Assembly (NCBI RefSeq): GCF_040298565.1
Contig: NZ_JBEPAK010000002.1
Location: forward strand, 62,001-126,000
Reading direction: 5' to 3'
Length of the DNA: 64,000 bases
Source: Kitasatospora sp040298565
GTDB taxonomy: Bacteria > Actinomycetota > Actinomycetes > Streptomycetales > Streptomycetaceae
Numbering within the stretch: the first letter of the stretch is position 1; each line of letters begins with the position of its first letter. A program made the translations under genes and the position numbers. Shown one piece after another: positions 8,686 through 17,889 of this stretch. A model generated the notes under the pieces. It ran no database searches. It was given only the letters and a program-made list of their open reading frames with translations, and was not told where the DNA came from.

Positions 8686-9858
8686 GTGGACCTGTTCGAG
8701 TACCAGGCGAGGGACCTCTTCGCCAAGCACGGCGTGCCCGTGCTTGACGGCGATGTCATCGAGACCGCCGCAGACGCTGCCGCCATCGCGGAGCGCTTCG
8801 GCGGCCGCGCCGTCGTCAAGGCTCAGGTGAAGGTGGGTGGCCGAGGCAAGGCCGGTGGCGTCAAGCTCGCCGCCGACCCGGCGGACGCCGTCGCCAAGGC
8901 CGAGCAGATCCTCGGCATGGACATCAAGGGCCACACCGTGCACAAGGTGATGCTGGCCCAGACCGCGGACATCCAGGAGGAGTACTACGTCTCCTACCTG
9001 CTGGACCGCGCCAACCGCACCTTCCTGGCCATGGCCAGCGTCGAGGGCGGCATGGACATCGAGGAGGTCGCGGCCACCAAGCCCGAGGCCCTCGCGAAGA
9101 TCCCGGTGGACGCGAACGAGGGCGTGACCGCGGAGAAGGCCGCCGAGATCGTGGCCGCCGCGAAGTTCCCGGCCGACGTCGCCCCGCAGATCGCCGAGGT
9201 CCTGCAGACCCTGTGGACCGTCTTCGTCAAGGAGGACGCCCTCCTGGTCGAGGTCAACCCGCTGATCAAGTCGGGTGACGGCCGGATCATCGCCCTCGAC
9301 GGCAAGGTCTCGCTGGACGCGAACGCCGACTTCCGCCAGCCCGAGCACGAGGCGCTGGAGGACAAGGCCGCGGCCAACCCGCTCGAGGCCGCCGCCAAGG
9401 CCAAGGGCCTGAACTACGTCAAGCTCGACGGCCAGGTCGGCATCATCGGCAACGGCGCGGGCCTCGTCATGAGCACCCTCGACGTGGTCGCCTACGCCGG
9501 TGAGAAGCACGGCGGCGTCAAGCCCGCCAACTTCCTCGACATCGGCGGCGGCGCCTCGGCCGAGGTCATGGCGAACGGCCTGGAGATCATCCTGGGCGAC
9601 CCGGACGTCAAGTCGGTCTTCGTCAACGTCTTCGGTGGCATCACCGCCTGTGACGCGGTCGCCAACGGCATCGTGCAGGCCCTGGCCCTCCTCGAGGAGA
9701 AGGGCGAGGAGGTCACCAAGCCGCTGGTCGTCCGTCTGGACGGCAACAACGCCGAGCTGGGTCGCAAGATCCTGACCGACGCCAACCACCCGCTGGTCCA
9801 GCAGGTGGACACCATGGACGGCGCCGCGGACCGCGCCGCCGAGCTGGCCAACAAGTAA
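8686..9858 (+). CDS. sucC: Succinyl-CoA ligase (ADP-forming), beta subunit
   Basis: 390 residues, the normal length. The N-terminal ATP-grasp domain starts VDLFEYQARDLFAKHG and includes the phosphate-binding stretch KVGGRGKAGGVKLA. The C-terminal CoA-ligase domain carries NGAGLVMSTLD and DIGGGA. With SucD it converts succinyl-CoA plus ADP/GDP and phosphate to succinate, CoA and ATP/GTP in the TCA cycle. The GTG start at 8686 was chosen because AAGGA precedes it at normal spacing and the protein matches family N-termini. sucD follows after 19 bp. Confidence 0.97.
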   Translation: MDLFEYQARDLFAKHGVPVLDGDVIETAADAAAIAERFGGRAVVKAQVKVGGRGKAGGVKLAADPADAVAKAEQILGMDIKGHTVHKVMLAQTADIQEEYYVSYLLDRANRTFLAMASVEGGMDIEEVAATKPEALAKIPVDANEGVTAEKAAEIVAAAKFPADVAPQIAEVLQTLWTVFVKEDALLVEVNPLIKSGDGRIIALDGKVSLDANADFRQPEHEALEDKAAANPLEAAAKAKGLNYVKLDGQVGIIGNGAGLVMSTLDVVAYAGEKHGGVKPANFLDIGGGASAEVMANGLEIILGDPDVKSVFVNVFGGITACDAVANGIVQALALLEEKGEEVTKPLVVRLDGNNAELGRKILTDANHPLVQQVDTMDGAADRAAELANK

Positions 9859-9877
9859 GGAAGGGGACTTTCACACC

Positions 9878-10768
9878 ATGGCTATCTTCCTTACCAAGGA
9901 CAGCAAGGTCATCGTCCAGGGCATGACCGGCTCCGAGGGCATGAAGCACACCCGCCGCATGCTCGCCTCCGGCACCCAGATCGTCGGCGGTGTCAACCCG
10001 CGCAAGGCCGGCACCACGGTCGACGTCGACGGCACCGAGATCCCGGTGTTCGGCTCGGTCGCCGAGGCGATGGAGAAGACCGGTGCCGACGTCACCGTCG
10101 TCTTCGTCCCGCCGGCGTTCACCAAGGCCGCCGTCGTCGAGGCCATCGACGCCGAGATCGGTCTGGCCGTCGTGATCACCGAGGGCGTCCCGGTGCACGA
10201 CACCGCCGCCTTCTGGGCCCACGCCGGCGCCAAGGGCAACAAGACCCGGATCATCGGTCCGAACTGCCCCGGCCTGATCAGCCCCGGACAGTCGAACGCC
10301 GGCATCATCCCGGCCGACATCACCAGCGCCGGCAAGATCGGCCTGGTCTCGAAGTCCGGCACCCTGACCTACCAGCTCATGTACGAGCTGCGCGACATCG
10401 GCTTCTCCTCGGCCGTGGGCATCGGCGGTGACCCGGTCATCGGCACCACCCACATCGACGCCCTCAAGGCGTTCCAGGAGGACCCGGAGACCGAGATCAT
10501 CGTCATGATCGGTGAGATCGGTGGCGACGCCGAGGAGCGCGCCGCGGCCTTCATCAAGGAGAACGTGACCAAGCCGGTCGTCGGCTACGTCGCGGGCTTC
10601 ACCGCCCCCGAGGGCAAGACCATGGGCCACGCCGGCGCCATCGTCTCCGGTTCCTCGGGCACCGCCCAGGCGAAGAAGGAGGCCCTCGAGGCCGCCGGTG
10701 TCAAGGTCGGCAAGACGCCGTCCGAGACCGCCCGCCTGGCCCGCGAGATCATCGCCGCCCAGGCCTGA
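9878..10768 (+). CDS. sucD: Succinyl-CoA ligase (ADP-forming), alpha subunit
   Basis: 296 residues. A Rossmann CoA-binding domain begins MAIFLTKDSKVIVQGMTGSEG. The phosphohistidine is H251 in GHAGAIVSG. Cytosolic partner of SucC, encoded in the same operon with an AAGGAAGGGG ribosome binding site before the ATG. A strong stem-loop terminator follows at 10786. Confidence 0.97.
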   Translation: MAIFLTKDSKVIVQGMTGSEGMKHTRRMLASGTQIVGGVNPRKAGTTVDVDGTEIPVFGSVAEAMEKTGADVTVVFVPPAFTKAAVVEAIDAEIGLAVVITEGVPVHDTAAFWAHAGAKGNKTRIIGPNCPGLISPGQSNAGIIPADITSAGKIGLVSKSGTLTYQLMYELRDIGFSSAVGIGGDPVIGTTHIDALKAFQEDPETEIIVMIGEIGGDAEERAAAFIKENVTKPVVGYVAGFTAPEGKTMGHAGAIVSGSSGTAQAKKEALEAAGVKVGKTPSETARLAREIIAAQA

Positions 10769-10785
10769 TCCCGCTCCGGCGCAGT

Positions 10786-10817
10786 GAGCGCCCCCGCCCT
10801 CCCGGGCGGGGGCGCTC
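10786..10817 (+). terminator. Terminator after sucCD
   Basis: Perfect 13-bp GC stem (10786-10798 with 10805-10817) around a 6-base loop, 17 bp after the sucD stop. There is no U tract, as is common in high-GC actinomycetes. It lies between convergent genes and may serve both. Confidence 0.8.
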
Positions 10818-10837
10818 GCCGTTTCGGCGCCGGAGCT

Positions 10838-10882
10838 CCGGTCCTCGCGGTTCCGGTCCTCGCGGTTCCGGTGCCCGCGGTG
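10838..10882. repeat. 15-bp tandem repeat, 3 copies
   Basis: Unit CCGGTCCTCGCGGTT at 10838-10852 and 10853-10867; the third copy at 10868-10882 matches 12 of 15. It ends exactly at the stop codon of the next minus-strand gene, so earlier reading-frame changes there are conceivable. Confidence 0.85.
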
Positions 10883-12745
10883 TCAGTGCCTGGGGCCCGT
10901 CGTGCAGGGCAGCGGGGACCACAGCGGACAGGCCGCCGGGCCCTGCTGCGGCGGCGGCGCCTGGACCACCGAGGGCGGCAGCTCCCAGCGCGCCACCGCC
11001 TGCGGCTGCCGGTCCACCACCACCGCCTCCAGGCCGGCCGCCGGGCTGCACCACAGACTGGCGATGCCGTTCGGCGCCCCGCCCGGCAGCAGCGGCACTC
11101 CGGGCGGCTCGACCTCCGCGGTGGGGGCCGGCACGCACAGCGCGGGCGTCGGCTGCACCCTCGGCTGGAACAGCGCCGCCGGCCGCAGCCCGGCCAGGGT
11201 CGCCACCGTCGCCCCGCCCACCGCGACCGTCAGCAGCGCCGCCGCGCCCGTCCGGCTCGCCGTCGACAACCGGTGCCGGGCCCGCAGCACCGGCACCGGC
11301 GAGCGGTGCGGCTCCGGGCACCCCCGTACCGCCGCCCGGTGCAGCAGCCCGCTCAGCCCGTCCGCGAAGCCGGGGGCCGTCGGGTCCGGCCCGACCAGGT
11401 CCGGCACCGACTGCGCCAACGCCGCCCGGGCCGCCCAGACCCGGCCCTCGGCGGCCGCCAGGGTGGACTCCACCTCCACCGCGATCGCCGCCGCGGGCAG
11501 CCCCAGCCCGTCGTGCAGCACCAGCGCCCGCCGCTGCGGCCGGGACAGCCGGCGCAGGGCCTTCAGCAGGGCCTTGTCCCGGTCGGTCAGCCGGTCGTGG
11601 TCCGGCAGGACCGCCTGGGCTTCGTTCGCCGGCCGTACCCTGATCCGCCGGTGCGGCAGCGTCCACGCGTGTGCCCGTCGCGGCCCGCCCCGGTGCCACG
11701 GCGACAGCGCCAGCTCGGACGCCCGCACCCGGACCCAGCCCTCCGGGTCGCCGGAGCGGATCACCTCGTCCCAGCCGCGCCGCGCCTGCCCGAACGCCCG
11801 TCGCACGCAGTGCACCGCCCGGTGCCGGCACGCGGTGAGCAGGAACACCTGCTGCACCAGCCGGGTGTACGTCTGCTCGTAGAGGTCGTCGAAGCTCGGC
11901 GCGGGTTCGTCCGAGAGGTCCCGCCCGCTCCCGGCCTCGGTGAGCGCCAGCTCGATGCGCTCCCTGCGGTCGGCGGAGGGCGCCGGGGCGCCCCGGAGGG
12001 CCGGTGCCGGCGTCGCCGTCCGCGGCGCGGGCGCGTGCCGCTCCGGGGCGGCGGCCCGGCCGGGCGCGGGGTGGACGGCGGGTGCGTCCTGCCCGGCGGT
12101 CGGCTGCGGCCGCCCGTCGCGGGCGGTGGGGGCGCCGGGAGCGCCGGGGTCGGCCGAGTGCGGCGTGTGCCGTGGTACGGCCGCGTGCTGTCGCGCGGCC
12201 GTGCCGGTCCCCGCTTCCGTGACCGCGGCCGCGGCCGCGGCCGTCCCGGTGCCCAGGGGCGCCTTGACTGTCTCGGGCGTCTCGGGCGGCGCACCGGCCC
12301 GGGCGGCCGTCCGGGTGTCCTGGGTCCGTTCCTGCGTGGGCGCGCCGCCGGCCCGGCCCTCGCGGCCGGGGGAGCGGCGGTGCCGCCCCTTCCCGCCGGG
12401 CCGGGGGGCGGACGGGTCGCGGGCCGCGGCCGGGTCGGCCGTCACGCCGCCGTGTTCCCCGGTGGTCGCCGGGGACGCGTTCGGCCGGGCGGGTGCGTCC
12501 GGTGATCGTCGGCCGGGCCCGGTGGGGGGCGCGGTCCTGATGAGGGCGACGGCGGCGGACTCGGTGGGGCAGCCGAGCTTCCGCATGGCGCGGTGGAGGT
12601 AGTTGCGCGCGGTGCCGGGGGTGACCCCGAGGGCCGAGGCGGTGTGCTGGAGGTCGTGGCCGGCGGCGAGGTGGGCGATGGCCTGGGCCTCACGGGGTGT
12701 CAGCTTCCGCAGCGGGTCGGTGGCGCGGGTGGGGGGCGTGGTCAT
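10883..12745 (-). CDS. LuxR-type HTH / sigma-factor-like fusion, membrane-anchored
   Basis: 620 residues. Residues 13-70 form a LuxR-type DNA-binding HTH (LTPREAQAIAHLAAG ... GTARNYLHRAMRKLG). A disordered, Pro/Ala/Thr-rich linker of about 210 residues follows. Next is a sigma-70-like section: a region-2-like helix around FDDLYEQTYTRLVQQVF and a region-4-like helix pair around LSRPQRRALVLHDGLGL. One probable membrane segment (AAALLTVAVGGATVATLAGL) precedes a Pro-rich C-terminal tail. The ATG at 12745 has GGAG at 7 bases; an upstream in-frame ATG (12808) has no ribosome binding site. A membrane-tethered regulator is likely, but the target is unknown. Confidence 0.7.
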   Translation of the reverse strand: MTTPPTRATDPLRKLTPREAQAIAHLAAGHDLQHTASALGVTPGTARNYLHRAMRKLGCPTESAAVALIRTAPPTGPGRRSPDAPARPNASPATTGEHGGVTADPAAARDPSAPRPGGKGRHRRSPGREGRAGGAPTQERTQDTRTAARAGAPPETPETVKAPLGTGTAAAAAAVTEAGTGTAARQHAAVPRHTPHSADPGAPGAPTARDGRPQPTAGQDAPAVHPAPGRAAAPERHAPAPRTATPAPALRGAPAPSADRRERIELALTEAGSGRDLSDEPAPSFDDLYEQTYTRLVQQVFLLTACRHRAVHCVRRAFGQARRGWDEVIRSGDPEGWVRVRASELALSPWHRGGPRRAHAWTLPHRRIRVRPANEAQAVLPDHDRLTDRDKALLKALRRLSRPQRRALVLHDGLGLPAAAIAVEVESTLAAAEGRVWAARAALAQSVPDLVGPDPTAPGFADGLSGLLHRAAVRGCPEPHRSPVPVLRARHRLSTASRTGAAALLTVAVGGATVATLAGLRPAALFQPRVQPTPALCVPAPTAEVEPPGVPLLPGGAPNGIASLWCSPAAGLEAVVVDRQPQAVARWELPPSVVQAPPPQQGPAACPLWSPLPCTTGPRH

Positions 12746-12847
12746 CAGACGCTCCGGGCCGGGGCTCCGGCGGCTTGGGGGCAGGGTCTGAAAAGGCGCA
12801 TAAGCCAATAATCTGGGACACGGCGGCGGTTTGCCGCTTCACGGAGC

Positions 12848-14353
12848 ATGGCGAGTCGCCTTGGCAGCATGAGCCCCATGACACAGCTGATGGGCCGTCC
12901 GATCCTGGAAGTGCCCGGCGAATTGGGCGGACGCCCTGTGCTGGCCGACCTGTTGACGGGAGTGCGGACGGCGCTGGTCGGCCTCGCGGTGGTCACCGTA
13001 CCGGTGGTCGGACTCTGGATCGTGACACCGTACGCCGACTCGGGCGCGGCGGGCGCCACCCGGTTGGCGGGCGCCCTCTGGTTGCTGGGGCACGGCGCGC
13101 CGGTGCTGCGCGGTGGCGGGGACGCCCCGCTGACCGTCACCCCGCTGCTGCTCGCCGCCCTGGCGGCGGTGCGGCTGTACCGGGCGGCCGCCGGGGTGGT
13201 GTCCCGGCGTGCGCTGCGCTCCTCCCGGAGCGGTCCGCTGGCGCTGTGGTCGGGCTACTGCGCGGTGGCGGTCGCGGTGGCACTGCACTGCGCGGGCGGC
13301 GGCCCGTTCCGCAGCCGGGTGCTGCCGGACCTCCTGGCGGTCGGCCTGTTCGCCGCCCTGGCGGTGGCCGCGGGTGTCCGCTCGGCCCGACCCGGCCCGG
13401 CCGAGGGCCTGCCGCTGTCCCTGCTCGACCGGCTGCCCCCGGGCTGGCGGCCGACCGGCGGCTCGGCCGCGGTGCGGCGGGCGGCCGGAGCGGCGGGTGC
13501 GGGGCTGGTCGCGGCGGGCGGAGCGCTGGTCGCGGTGGCGGCGGTGGTGGACGCGATGACCGGCGGCGGGCGCGGGATGTCCCTGCTCAGGGGCGGTCCC
13601 GCCGCGCTGCTCGGGCTGCTGCTGCTCACCGTGCTGCTGCTGCCGAACGCGGTGCTGTGGGGTTCTGCGTACGCGCTGGGCCCCGGTTTCGTGGTCGGCG
13701 CGGGCACCCAGGTGTCGCCGGGCGGAACGGAGCTCGGGCCGGTGCCGGAGTTCCCCCTGTTCGCCCTGCTGCCCGAGGAGGGCCCGGGCGGCTGGCGGCT
13801 CGCGGCGCTGGCCCTGCCGCTGCTGGCGGGAGCGGTGCCGGCCGTCCTGCTGGGCCGTGCGGCGGCCGGTCGGCCCTCCCCGCAGGCACGCGGCGCCGGG
13901 CCCGGCGAGACGCACGGCACCGGGGACGGCGACGAGTGGGGTGACGGGTACGGCGACGGACCGGGCGGCGAGCGCGTCGACGGGCAGGGCGCGCCCTGGC
14001 CGCCCGCCGCGACCGTGGCGGCGGCGCTGGCGGCCGCGCTGCTGCTCGGCGCCGGTGCGGCGGTGCTGGGCCGGCTGTCGGGCGGCGCGCTGGCGGGCGG
14101 GCGGATGGCCTGGCTGGGGCCGGTGCCGTGGTGGACGGGCCCGGCGGCGGCCGGCTGGCTCGCCCTGGTCGCCGTTCCGGGAGCCCTGCTGGTGCGCCAC
14201 CGCGCGCTCGCTCCGGGAGCCCCTCGGGCCAGGGCGGCCACCGTGGGCGCCTGCGCCCGGCTCTCGGCGCCCGCGCGCCGGAGCGCACTGCGGCTGCGCG
14301 CCCGTACGTTCGCCCTCGTGCGGCGCCTGGCGGGCGGGGACCCCACCGGCTGA
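12848..14353 (+). CDS. DUF6350 family multi-pass membrane protein
   Basis: 501 residues with about ten hydrophobic segments, for example LLTGVRTALVGLAVVTVPVV near the N-terminus. A Gly/Asp-rich loop lies near residue 370. Function is unknown; the family sits upstream of purN in streptomycetes. In-frame ATGs also occur at 12869 and 12878, and the best start is uncertain because GGAG lies only one base before 12848. Divergent from the LuxR-HTH gene. Confidence 0.75.
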   Translation: MASRLGSMSPMTQLMGRPILEVPGELGGRPVLADLLTGVRTALVGLAVVTVPVVGLWIVTPYADSGAAGATRLAGALWLLGHGAPVLRGGGDAPLTVTPLLLAALAAVRLYRAAAGVVSRRALRSSRSGPLALWSGYCAVAVAVALHCAGGGPFRSRVLPDLLAVGLFAALAVAAGVRSARPGPAEGLPLSLLDRLPPGWRPTGGSAAVRRAAGAAGAGLVAAGGALVAVAAVVDAMTGGGRGMSLLRGGPAALLGLLLLTVLLLPNAVLWGSAYALGPGFVVGAGTQVSPGGTELGPVPEFPLFALLPEEGPGGWRLAALALPLLAGAVPAVLLGRAAAGRPSPQARGAGPGETHGTGDGDEWGDGYGDGPGGERVDGQGAPWPPAATVAAALAAALLLGAGAAVLGRLSGGALAGGRMAWLGPVPWWTGPAAAGWLALVAVPGALLVRHRALAPGAPRARAATVGACARLSAPARRSALRLRARTFALVRRLAGGDPTG

Positions 14354-14478
14354 GCCCGTCGCCCGCGCGGCCTGCCACCTCCCCGGCCTGATGCCCCCTC
14401 AGTCCGGCGCCGCTCAGCCGACGCCCACTCCGACCGGCGCCCGCGCCCCTGCGGCCCGACGCCCGGTCGGCGAGCCGC

Positions 14479-15147
14479 CTACTCGGCGTTGCCGGTGAAG
14501 TCCACGTACCACTGCGGCGCGTACCGGTCGCAGTTCTCGGTGCCGACGGTGGTCAGCGAATCCTGGACGCAGGTCACGTAGTCCTGGTAGTAGACCCCGA
14601 GCCCGATCATCAGCCCGACCATCGCGACGGTCATCGCACCGGTCAGGATCCCGGCGAGCGCGGCCGGGGTGAGGGGGTTCGGCGCCCGGGTGAGCGGGTT
14701 CGGGGCGGGGGCCCCGGAGGCCGCCGCCCCGGCCGCAGTGGCGCCGGTCGGGCCGGCGCCGGCCGTCGGCCGCTTGGTCCGCAGCGCGCTGACCCCCCAG
14801 TAGATGGCGAGCAGGGCGACCAGCAGCGCGACCCAGTGGAACTCCGCGAACAGGCAGAGCAGCGCGAACGGCCCGGCCAGCGCGGCGTTGCGGGCCCGGC
14901 GGTGGGTCGGGTCGGTCGGGTCGAGGCGCGGCGGCTGCGGCGCGGGCGGGCGCTGCCCGGGGCGGCCGTCGCCGGGGCCCTGTCCCCACGGCGGCGGCAG
15001 CTGGGGGCGGTCGTCGCCGCCCTGGCCGCCGTTGCCCCCCGGGCCCTGGCCGGGCCAGCCGCCGCGCGGCTGCCACGGCTGGTCCGGGGCGTCCGCCGGC
15101 GGCGGCGCGAAGGGGTTGTGCTCGCCGTTGTCGTCGCCGCTGCTCAT
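14479..15147 (-). CDS. Membrane protein with Pro/Gly-rich N-terminal region
   Basis: 222 residues. The first 90 or so are Pro/Gln/Gly-rich and probably cytosolic. Then come a hydrophobic pair (ALAGPFALLCLFAEF and WVALLVALLAIYWGVSAL) and a further helix (GILTGAMTVAMVGLMIGLGV) before a short Cys-containing tail. The layout recalls DUF4190-like proteins. ATG 15147 was preferred over ATG 15159 because GAAGGA abuts 15159 but is 12 bases from 15147. Function unknown. Confidence 0.65.
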   Translation of the reverse strand: MSSGDDNGEHNPFAPPPADAPDQPWQPRGGWPGQGPGGNGGQGGDDRPQLPPPWGQGPGDGRPGQRPPAPQPPRLDPTDPTHRRARNAALAGPFALLCLFAEFHWVALLVALLAIYWGVSALRTKRPTAGAGPTGATAAGAAASGAPAPNPLTRAPNPLTPAALAGILTGAMTVAMVGLMIGLGVYYQDYVTCVQDSLTTVGTENCDRYAPQWYVDFTGNAE

Positions 15148-15261
15148 CGGTTCAGCCATTCCTTCTCGGTCGGGGCCCGGGCGGAGGGTCTCGTGTCGGA
15201 GCGGTCTCCGCGTCCCCCCATGATCCCGCAGCCGTCCGGGCGCCCGGCGGGGGCCCGTGCC

Positions 15262-15346
15262 CCCGGGCCGGCGGGGAGTCCCGGCCCCGGCCCGGCGAGG
15301 CCCCGAACCCGGGCCGGCGGGCAGTCGCGTCCCGGCCCGGCGGCGG
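15262..15346. repeat. 38-39 bp imperfect direct repeat
   Basis: 15262-15300 and 15308-15346 share CCCGGGCCGGCGGG followed by AGTC and CCCGGCCCGGCG. It lies in the 449-bp gap 15148-15596, which otherwise holds the palindrome at 15391 and the purN promoter region. Confidence 0.7.
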
Positions 15347-15390
15347 TCCGCGACCGGGGCGCCCCGGGCCCGAGGAGATCCCCGTCTCAA

Positions 15391-15402
15391 CTACGCGCGT
15401 AG
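15391..15402. promoter_or_regulatory. CTACGCGCGTAG operator, purN copy
   Basis: Perfect 12-bp palindrome 195 bp before purN. The same element occurs before the BMP transporter, deoA and add. A -10-like TATCGT at 15441 would place it near -55. Confidence 0.65.
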
Positions 15403-15596
15403 CGCTGCCCGGACCGTGCGGAGGCCGTCCGACCAGCCGTTATCGTGGTGACGGTCAGCAGCTCACATCGGTTCCCGGGGCTCCGCGTCGCGGCGGGTTC
15501 CCCCGGTGTTCCCCTTCGCTCGACCTGCCGTTCGTAGTGGCCCCACCGCCGGTGGACGTACCAGCGGACGGCGCCCGACCAACGGAGAATCGCGCA

Positions 15597-16256
15597 GTGG
15601 CCGCCGCCCCCGCCCAGCTCTTCCCGCCCCGTACGCCCGGACCGGCTCGCCTGGTGGTGCTGGTCTCCGGCTCCGGCACCAATCTGCAGGCGCTGATCGA
15701 CGCCGTCGCCGACCCCGCCTACGGCGCCGAGATCGTCGCCGTGGGTGCGGACCGGGACGGCATCGCCGGTCTGGAGCGCGCCGAGAAGGCCGGTCTGCCG
15801 ACCTTCGTCCACCGCGTGAAGGACTTCCCGGACCGGGCCGAGTGGGACCGCGCGCTGACCGCCTCCGTCGCCGGACACGAGCCGGACCTGGTGGTCACGG
15901 CCGGCTTCATGAAGATCCTCGGCCCCCGGTTCATCACGGCCTTCGCCGGGCGGATCGTCAACACCCACCCCGCACTGCTGCCCGCCTTCCCCGGCGCCCA
16001 CGGCGTCCGCGACGCCCTCGCGTACGGGGTGAAGGTCACCGGCTGCACCGTCCACCTGGTCGACGCCGGGGTGGACACCGGGCCGATCATCGCGCAGGGC
16101 GTCGTCGAGGTCGTCGACGCCGACCACGCCGATGGCGGCGACGCGCTGCACGAGCGCATCAAGACTGTCGAGCGCAAGCTGCTCGTCGACGTCGTGGGCC
16201 GGCTGGCCCGCGAAGGTCACCGCATCGAGGACCGAAAGGTATGGATTCCGGCATGA
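15597..16256 (+). CDS. purN: Phosphoribosylglycinamide formyltransferase
   Basis: 219 residues. Transfers a formyl group from 10-formyl-THF to GAR in de novo purine synthesis. The GAR-binding loop VSGSGTN is at residues 23-29. The catalytic Asn-His-Asp set is visible as N122 and H124 (VNTHPALLPAF) and D160 (DAGVDTG). The GTG at 15597 has GGAGA 8 bases upstream; frame-open sequence before it lacks family similarity. The stop overlaps the purH start (ATGA). Probably controlled by the palindrome at 15391. Confidence 0.96.
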   Translation: MAAAPAQLFPPRTPGPARLVVLVSGSGTNLQALIDAVADPAYGAEIVAVGADRDGIAGLERAEKAGLPTFVHRVKDFPDRAEWDRALTASVAGHEPDLVVTAGFMKILGPRFITAFAGRIVNTHPALLPAFPGAHGVRDALAYGVKVTGCTVHLVDAGVDTGPIIAQGVVEVVDADHADGGDALHERIKTVERKLLVDVVGRLAREGHRIEDRKVWIPA

Positions 16257-17824
16257 GCTCCACCACGCCGCCCGTTTCGGAGAACATCCGTCCGATCCGT
16301 CGCGCGCTGATCAGCGTGTACGACAAGACCGGTCTGGAGGAGCTGGCCCAGGGCCTGCACGCCGCCGGGGTCGCCATCGTCTCCACCGGCTCCACCGCCG
16401 GCCGGATCGCCGCCGCCGGTGTCCCGGTGACCGAGGTCTCCGAGCTGACCGGCTTCCCGGAGTGCCTGGACGGCCGCGTGAAGACGCTGCACCCCCGGGT
16501 GCACGCCGGCGTGCTGGCCGACCTCCGGCTGGAGTCGCACCGCGCGCAGCTGGCCGAGCTGGGCGTCGAGCCCTTCGACCTGGTCGTGGTCAACCTCTAC
16601 CCGTTCAAGGCCACCGTCGCCTCCGGCGCCACCCCGGACGAGTGCGTCGAGCAGATCGACATCGGCGGCCCGAGCATGGTCCGCGCCGCCGCCAAGAACC
16701 ACCCCTCGGTGGCCGTCGTGGTCGACCCGGCCCGCTACGCGGACGTGCTCAAGGCCGTCCAGGACGGCGGCTTCGACCTGGCCACCCGCAAGCGCCTGGC
16801 CGGTGCCGCGTTCGCCCATACCGCCGCCTACGACGTGGCCGTCGCCTCCTGGTTCGAGGCCGGCTACGCCCCCGGCGACGAGCGCTTCCCCGGCTTCCTC
16901 GGCGGCACCTGGGAGCGGCAGGACGTGCTGCGCTACGGCGAGAACCCGCACCAGGGCGCCGCGCTGTACAGCGACGGAACGGGCGGCCTGGCCGGCGCGC
17001 GGCAGCTGCACGGCAAGGAGATGTCGTACAACAACTACGTCGACACCGACGCCGCCCGCCGCGCCGCGTACGACCACGCCGAGCCGGCCGTCGCGATCAT
17101 CAAGCACGCCAACCCGTGCGGCATCGCGATCGGCGCCGACGTCGTCGAGGCGCACCGCAAGGCGCACGAGTGCGACCCGGTCTCCGCGTACGGCGGCGTG
17201 ATCGCGGTCAACCGCCCGGTCACCGTCGAGCTGGCCGAGCAGATCGCCCCGATCTTCACCGAGGTTGTCGTGGCCCCCGGCTACGAGGAGGGCGCTGTCG
17301 AGGTGCTGGCCCGCAAGAAGAACCTGCGGGTGCTGCTCGCCCCGGAGCCCCCGGCCAACCGCCAGGAGATCCGTCCGATCTCCGGCGGCGTGCTGCTCCA
17401 GGACGCCGACCGGGTGCACGCCGAGGGCGACGACCCGGCGAACTGGACGCTGGCCAGCGGCGAGGCGCTCTCCGAGGCCGAGCTGGCCGAACTGGCCTTC
17501 GCCTGGCGGGCCTGCCGGGCCGTCAAGTCCAACGCGATCCTGCTGGCCAAGGACGGCGCCTCGGTCGGCGTCGGCATGGGCCAGGTCAACCGGGTCGACT
17601 CCTGCAAGCTCGCGGTCGAGCGGGCCGGCGAGCGGGCCGCGGGCTCGTACGCGGCCTCGGACGCCTTCTTCCCGTTCCCGGACGGCCCGGAGATCCTGAT
17701 CGCCGCGGGCGTGAAGGCGATCGTGCAGCCGGGCGGTTCGATCCGTGACGAGCAGGTCGTCGAGGCGGCCGCCAAGGCGGGCGTGACGATGTACTTCACC
17801 GGCGCCCGGCACTTCTTCCACTGA
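16253..17824 (+). CDS. purH: Bifunctional AICAR transformylase / IMP cyclohydrolase
   Basis: 523 residues, the family length. The N-terminal MGS-like IMP cyclohydrolase domain (about 1-140) begins RRALISVYDKTGLEELAQG. The C-terminal AICAR transformylase carries the KHANPCG signature. Catalyses the last two steps to IMP, downstream of PurN. The ATG at 16253 overlaps the purN stop. ATG 16241 is in frame, but AAAGG lies right against it. A perfect terminator follows. Confidence 0.97.
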   Translation: MSSTTPPVSENIRPIRRALISVYDKTGLEELAQGLHAAGVAIVSTGSTAGRIAAAGVPVTEVSELTGFPECLDGRVKTLHPRVHAGVLADLRLESHRAQLAELGVEPFDLVVVNLYPFKATVASGATPDECVEQIDIGGPSMVRAAAKNHPSVAVVVDPARYADVLKAVQDGGFDLATRKRLAGAAFAHTAAYDVAVASWFEAGYAPGDERFPGFLGGTWERQDVLRYGENPHQGAALYSDGTGGLAGARQLHGKEMSYNNYVDTDAARRAAYDHAEPAVAIIKHANPCGIAIGADVVEAHRKAHECDPVSAYGGVIAVNRPVTVELAEQIAPIFTEVVVAPGYEEGAVEVLARKKNLRVLLAPEPPANRQEIRPISGGVLLQDADRVHAEGDDPANWTLASGEALSEAELAELAFAWRACRAVKSNAILLAKDGASVGVGMGQVNRVDSCKLAVERAGERAAGSYAASDAFFPFPDGPEILIAAGVKAIVQPGGSIRDEQVVEAAAKAGVTMYFTGARHFFH

Positions 17825-17830
17825 GTGCAC

Positions 17831-17870
17831 GAAGCGGCCCGGCCCCTCCGAGGAGGGGCCGGGCCGCTTC
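17831..17870. terminator. Bidirectional terminator between purH and a convergent membrane-protein gene
   Basis: Perfect 19-bp inverted repeat (17831-17849 with 17852-17870) around a 2-base loop. It starts 6 bp after the purH stop and lies 19 bp before the end of the convergent gene. Confidence 0.9.
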
Positions 17871-17889
17871 GCGTTGTCCTGCCGTCCGG

